From positions 1 through 8,775 of the forward strand of contig JACPQP010000270.1 of the NCBI GenBank assembly GCA_016190465.1: DNA of 8,775 nucleotides, in the 5' to 3' direction. Positions 6,278-8,775 of this stretch are shown here, one piece after another; positions within the stretch are counted from its first letter, which is position 1, and the number at the start of each line of letters is the position of its first letter. The notes under the pieces were generated by a model that was given only the letters and a program-made list of their open reading frames with translations, had not been told where the DNA came from and made no database searches. The translations under genes and the position numbers were made by a program. Origin of the DNA: Chloroflexota bacterium. Lineage in GTDB: Bacteria; Chloroflexota; UBA6077; FW602-bin22; JACPQP01.

Positions 6278-7189
6278 ATGCTGGATGTCTGTCTTCCGGG
6301 AACCGGCGGCATGATGCCGCTCCCCAACCGCTGGCTCTCCTGCGCGATCGTGCGCGCCGAGGGTCGGGCGGTGCTGCTCGACTGCGGCGAGGGGACCCAG
6401 GTCGCGCTCAAGGAGATCCACTTTGGCTTCCGGGCCATCGACGCGATCTGCCTGAGCCACTTCCACGCCGACCATGTGAGTGGCCTGGTCGGCCTGCTCC
6501 TGATGCTGGCGAACTCCGACCGCGACGAGCCGGTCACGGTCTTCGGCCCGCCCGGAGTTGCCGAGGTCGTCGCCGCGCAGCGAGTGCTCGCACCGTTCCT
6601 GCCGTTCGAGGTCCGCACCGTCGTTCTCCGGCCGGGCGCGACGTTTCGCGTCGAGCCGTTCGTCGGCACGTGCGCGGCGGCGAAGCACAGCGGCCCGTGT
6701 CTCGCCTATCGCCTGGCCCTGCCGCGGGGTCGGCCCTTCCTCCCGGAGCGGGCCCAGGCGCTGGGGCTCCCGATCTCCCTCTGGCGCACGCTTCAGCGCG
6801 GCGAGACGGTGGAGCACGAGGGCCGACGCGTCGAGCCCGACGAGGTGCTCGGTCCCCCGCGGCGCGGGATCACCGTGGTGTATGTCACCGACAGCCGCCC
6901 GACGCCGGCGCTGGTCGACCTGAGCCGCGACGCCGACCTGCTCATCTCTGAGGCGACCTTCGGAGACCCGGCCGACCAGCCGCGCGCCGTCGAGACGCGG
7001 CACATGACCTTCGTCGAGGCCGCCACGCTCGCCCGCCAGGCTGGCGTCCGGCGCCTGTGGCTGACCCACTTCAGCCCGGCGCTCCCGAACCCGCTGGACT
7101 ATGCCAGCCAGGCCACCGTGATCTTCCCCGGCGCCGTCGTCGGCCGCGACGGCCAGTGCGAGACGCTGCGCTACGAAGATCCCGCCTGA
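6278..7189 (+). CDS. rnz: Ribonuclease Z (tRNA 3'-end processing, metallo-beta-lactamase fold)
   Basis: A 303-residue RNase Z, close to the usual length of about 305. The enzyme cuts the 3' trailer from tRNA precursors in the cytoplasm, using two zinc ions. The N-terminus PGTGGMMPLPNR (7-18) and LDCGEGTQ (34-41) are typical. Metal ligands are visible: HFHADH (61-66, H61/H63/D65/H66), H137, D205 and H264, corresponding to B. subtilis H63/H65/D67/H68, H140, D211 and H269. The flexible exosite arm lies at about 155-195, with RAQALGLPISLWRTLQRGE (158-176) and VLGPPRRG (190-197). The usual SDTRP/GDTRP appears here as TDSRPTP (204-210). SEATFGD (224-230) and LTHFSP (262-267) are family motifs. ATG 6278 is the start that keeps the standard N-terminus; the ribosome site before it is weak. 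It is probably a single-gene unit, since the next gene has its own promoter. Confidence 0.9.
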   Translation: MLDVCLPGTGGMMPLPNRWLSCAIVRAEGRAVLLDCGEGTQVALKEIHFGFRAIDAICLSHFHADHVSGLVGLLLMLANSDRDEPVTVFGPPGVAEVVAAQRVLAPFLPFEVRTVVLRPGATFRVEPFVGTCAAAKHSGPCLAYRLALPRGRPFLPERAQALGLPISLWRTLQRGETVEHEGRRVEPDEVLGPPRRGITVVYVTDSRPTPALVDLSRDADLLISEATFGDPADQPRAVETRHMTFVEAATLARQAGVRRLWLTHFSPALPNPLDYASQATVIFPGAVVGRDGQCETLRYEDPA

Positions 7190-7211
7190 CGGCGCCGTTT
7201 GGACGACCTTC

Positions 7212-7240
7212 TTGTCTGCCTGCCCGTCCTGTGGTATCGT
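7212..7240 (+). promoter_or_regulatory. Promoter of the 138-residue RHH-like gene
   Basis: -35 TTGTCT (7212-7217), a 17-bp spacer, and -10 TATCGT (7235-7240) preceded by TGG (extended -10). The predicted start near 7247 gives a leader of about 85 nt. Confidence 0.6.
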
Positions 7241-7331
7241 GGCGGCCAGTTACTAATGCGTTCATCTGCGGTTCCCGTTCGTCCCGGCCCCTGCGGTGCA
7301 GGCTGATAGCGGAATGCCGAAGGAGGTCGCG

Positions 7332-7748
7332 ATGGCCCGCGTATCGATGGCCTATGGGCTGCGCAACGTGTTGCTGGCGGAACAGATCGCCCAGGAGAAT
7401 GGCGGCCTCGCGCTCGAGCAGCATCCGCCCGGGTTCGTCAGCGTGGAAGCCTCACCGCGGCTCCGGATCACGCGGGAGATGGTCCAGCGGGCGCTGGGCC
7501 GGGAGCTCTCCGACCAGAGTTGGCGCAACCTGTTCACCAACCGGAGGGGGGTCCTCACCTCGTTCACCGACCAGGAGATCGTCATCGACGACGATCCGGT
7601 CCAGACGGGCTACGCCCTGCACATGCCGACGCCACTGTTTCAGCAGATCGAGGCCGCGGCCGCGCGGGCCAACCTTTCGGTCCGCGACCTCATTCTGCTG
7701 GCCGTCCAGCGGTACCTGGGGGAGAACCCCGCGTCCAAAGGCAGATAG
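7332..7748 (+). CDS. Hypothetical protein with ribbon-helix-helix-like C-terminus
   Basis: A 138-residue protein I do not recognise as a whole. Residues about 95-130 (YALHMPTPLFQQIEAAAARA then NLSVRDLILLAVQRYLGE) have the strand-helix-turn-helix pattern of ribbon-helix-helix DNA-binding proteins, which act as dimers inserting a beta-ribbon into the DNA major groove. The N-terminal part (1-90) has an amphipathic helix (about 7-23) and the segment LRITREMVQRALGRELSDQSWRNLF, of no known family to me. The start is ATG 7332, with AAGGAGGT 4 nt upstream; GTG 7296 and ATG 7314 lie before or within the ribosome site region and are rejected. It has its own promoter at 7212-7240. The RHH reading is an inference from pattern; the protein might be a regulator or an antitoxin-like protein, but no toxin partner is adjacent. 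Confidence 0.75.
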   Translation: MARVSMAYGLRNVLLAEQIAQENGGLALEQHPPGFVSVEASPRLRITREMVQRALGRELSDQSWRNLFTNRRGVLTSFTDQEIVIDDDPVQTGYALHMPTPLFQQIEAAAARANLSVRDLILLAVQRYLGENPASKGR

Positions 7749-7777
7749 GGGCAGGCCCCGTCGCCCCATCGCCCCGT

Positions 7778-7840
7778 CCCTCTCGAGGGGAAAAGGGTCA
7801 AAAGGGAAAAGGCGAAACCCCGGTTTCCCCTCTTCCCCTT
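7778..7840. repeat. Hairpin-rich intergenic repeat element
   Basis: The 191-bp gap 7749-7939 contains CCCTC-tc-GAGGG (7778-7789) and a larger imperfect inverted repeat: 7801-7819 pairs with 7822-7840, closing on the perfect GAAACC-cc-GGTTTC (7814-7827). Its G/A-run and C/T-run pattern is that of a dispersed intergenic repeat. It could fold in RNA and terminate or insulate transcription between the two genes, but no T-run follows. The rest of the gap holds only the ribosome site of the next gene; no clear promoter is seen. Confidence 0.5.
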
Positions 7841-7924
7841 ACGGAGAGCGTCGCCTCTCGCCCTGCTGCTCCGTCGGGGGCAGGGGAAGCCCGGCTCAAC
7901 GGCTGGCCAGAACCGAGAGCATCC

Positions 7925-7930
7925 GGAGGT
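7925..7930 (+). promoter_or_regulatory. Ribosome binding site fixing the GTG start of the creatininase-family gene
   Basis: GGAGGT, 9 nt before GTG 7940. It favours this start over the downstream ATG at 7961. Confidence 0.65.
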
Positions 7931-7939
7931 GTCGTACCC

Positions 7940-8737
7940 GTGAGAGTTCAATACGAGACGATGACCCCGTCCGAGATGGTGAAAGCCCGGGCGCGACGGC
8001 CGGTCGCCTACCTCCCCCTGGGCATCCTGGAGTGGCACGGCCCGCACCTGCCGCTCGGGCTAGATGCGCTGAAAGCGCACGCCCTGTGCTGCCGCTTCGC
8101 CGAGCGGACGGGCGGCGTCGTCTTCCCCACGTTCTGGTACGGCGACAACCGCGACCAGGTCGCCGAGGTCCACTTCGACCCGAACCGCATCGCCCGCGTG
8201 CCTCGCGATATGCGCGACGACATCGCCGCGGCGCTGGGGGTCAGCAAGGATGGCTTCGTCCGCAACGCTGCGCGGGCCGTCGAGCAGGACGGGTGGCGAC
8301 TCTTCCAGGAGCTGTTCACCCAGACCCTCTGGCAGATCGACGCGCTCGGCTTCCGGGCCATCGTCGCCCTCTGCGGCCACTACCCGCTCTCGCCTGCCGC
8401 GGCGCCCGTGGCAGAGGCGTTCAATCAGTTGGGCCGCGCCCGCGTGCTGGCCGCGACAGAGGCGGAGATCGTCCAGGAGCGGGGCTATCGCGGCGACCAC
8501 GCGGCGAAGTGGGAGACGTCGCTGGGGCTGGCCCTGCTGGGCGAGCACGTCCGGATGGACGAGCTTCCGCTGCCGGGCGGCGAGCTGATCGGCATCCTCG
8601 GCCCGGACCCGCGCGCCGCCTCGGCGGCCTTCGGTGAAGAGGCGGTCGCCGTCCTCACCGAGGTGGTGGCACAGCGGGTGGGCGAGCTGCTGGGGGAGGC
8701 GGGGCCGGGCGACCGTCCGAGTCCGGATCCATCATAG
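7940..8737 (+). CDS. Creatininase-family metal-dependent amidohydrolase
   Basis: A 265-residue protein of the creatininase/amidohydrolase family, whose members hydrolyse cyclic amides or related C-N bonds (creatininase, FAPy deformylase ArfB, MftE). The family signature LPLGILEWHGPHLPLGLDA (25-43) supplies the expected metal ligands E31, H33 and D42. The second metal-binding segment reads CGHYPLS (145-151): H147 and Y148 match the GHYEN of creatininase, but P149 stands where the ligand Glu122 would be. DHAAKWETS (186-194) matches the conserved H-A-x-E/W-E-T-S segment with E192. The length fits the family (about 240-270). Start GTG 7940 follows GGAGGT by 9 nt; the longer open frame from 7520 lies inside the preceding gene and repeat. 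No signal peptide is evident. It may be read through from the gene at 7332. The substrate is unknown, and the missing Glu makes creatinine itself unlikely. Confidence 0.85.
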   Translation: MRVQYETMTPSEMVKARARRPVAYLPLGILEWHGPHLPLGLDALKAHALCCRFAERTGGVVFPTFWYGDNRDQVAEVHFDPNRIARVPRDMRDDIAAALGVSKDGFVRNAARAVEQDGWRLFQELFTQTLWQIDALGFRAIVALCGHYPLSPAAAPVAEAFNQLGRARVLAATEAEIVQERGYRGDHAAKWETSLGLALLGEHVRMDELPLPGGELIGILGPDPRAASAAFGEEAVAVLTEVVAQRVGELLGEAGPGDRPSPDPS

Positions 8738-8742
8738 TGGTC

Positions 8743-8770
8743 GTCAGTAGTCAGTAATCAGTCGTCAGTA
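8743..8770. repeat. Four tandem heptanucleotide repeats (GTCAGTA-type)
   Basis: Units GTCAGTA (8743-8749), GTCAGTA (8750-8756), ATCAGTC (8757-8763) and GTCAGTA (8764-8770) follow each other with exact 7-bp period. They lie just after the creatininase-family stop codon and resemble the short tandemly repeated heptamers found between genes in some bacteria. The right end of the array may lie beyond the window. Confidence 0.7.
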
Positions 8771-8775
8771 GCGCC

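Noticed and set aside
6146..7069. Minus-strand open frame (307 codons) opposite RNase Z
   Set aside because: It is a shadow of the well-supported RNase Z gene.
7189..7200. ACGGCGCCGT palindrome followed by TTT after the RNase Z stop, as a terminator
   Set aside because: The stem has no loop and only three T residues follow, so it cannot form a convincing intrinsic terminator.
7057..8637. Plus-strand open frame (526 codons) spanning RNase Z end, RHH-like and creatininase genes
   Set aside because: It is Arg/Pro-rich, out of frame with three supported genes, and crosses the intergenic repeat.
8743..8770. CRISPR array
   Set aside because: The units are 7 bp and contiguous, with no spacers and no cas genes nearby.

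Overview
The window is GC-rich bacterial DNA (G/C dominates third codon positions) with several GTG starts, strong GGAGG-type ribosome binding sites and tight spacing. Gene content and style (LarA-family racemase, CtBP-like dehydrogenase, Bax inhibitor-1 protein, RNase Z, creatininase-family hydrolase, short intergenic repeats) would suit a Chloroflexota-like organism, for example a thermomicrobial lineage. That assignment is a low-confidence inference; no rRNA or marker gene fixes the taxon. I see no tRNA, rRNA, transposase, phage or CRISPR feature.

Left part (1-2927, minus strand): a full-length GH67/DUF4838-like glycoside hydrolase starts at 2927. Near 789 its reading frame breaks. The next 789 bases stay open one frame over and run off the left edge, but read like pieces of other sugar-utilisation proteins: a short ABC solute-binding-protein-like stretch, then the C-terminal part of a GH42-type beta-galactosidase-like protein. 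The hydrolase has a good sigma70 promoter with a perfect 12-bp LacI/cre-type palindrome at its predicted transcription start.

Middle (2928-6043): a divergent regulatory region drives a plus-strand LarA-family nickel-pincer racemase/epimerase (3143-4348), whose leader contains a perfect 15-bp GC hairpin. Seven bases beyond its stop lies the end of a convergent minus-strand pair: a Bax inhibitor-1/YccA-family membrane protein (5369-6043), then a CtBP-like D-2-hydroxyacid dehydrogenase (4356-5372) starting within its stop codon (GTGA overlap). The GH67-like enzyme, LarA homologue and hydroxyacid dehydrogenase could act together on uronic or aldonic acids; this is a hypothesis from context.

Right part (6278-8775, plus strand): RNase Z (6278-7189), a 138-residue protein with a ribbon-helix-helix-like C-terminus and an unrecognised N-terminus (7332-7748), an intergenic hairpin-rich repeat (about 7778-7840), and a creatininase-family hydrolase with an altered metal-site motif (7940-8737). 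The window ends in four heptanucleotide repeats (8743-8770). Four of the five predicted promoters carry a TGn extended -10 element.
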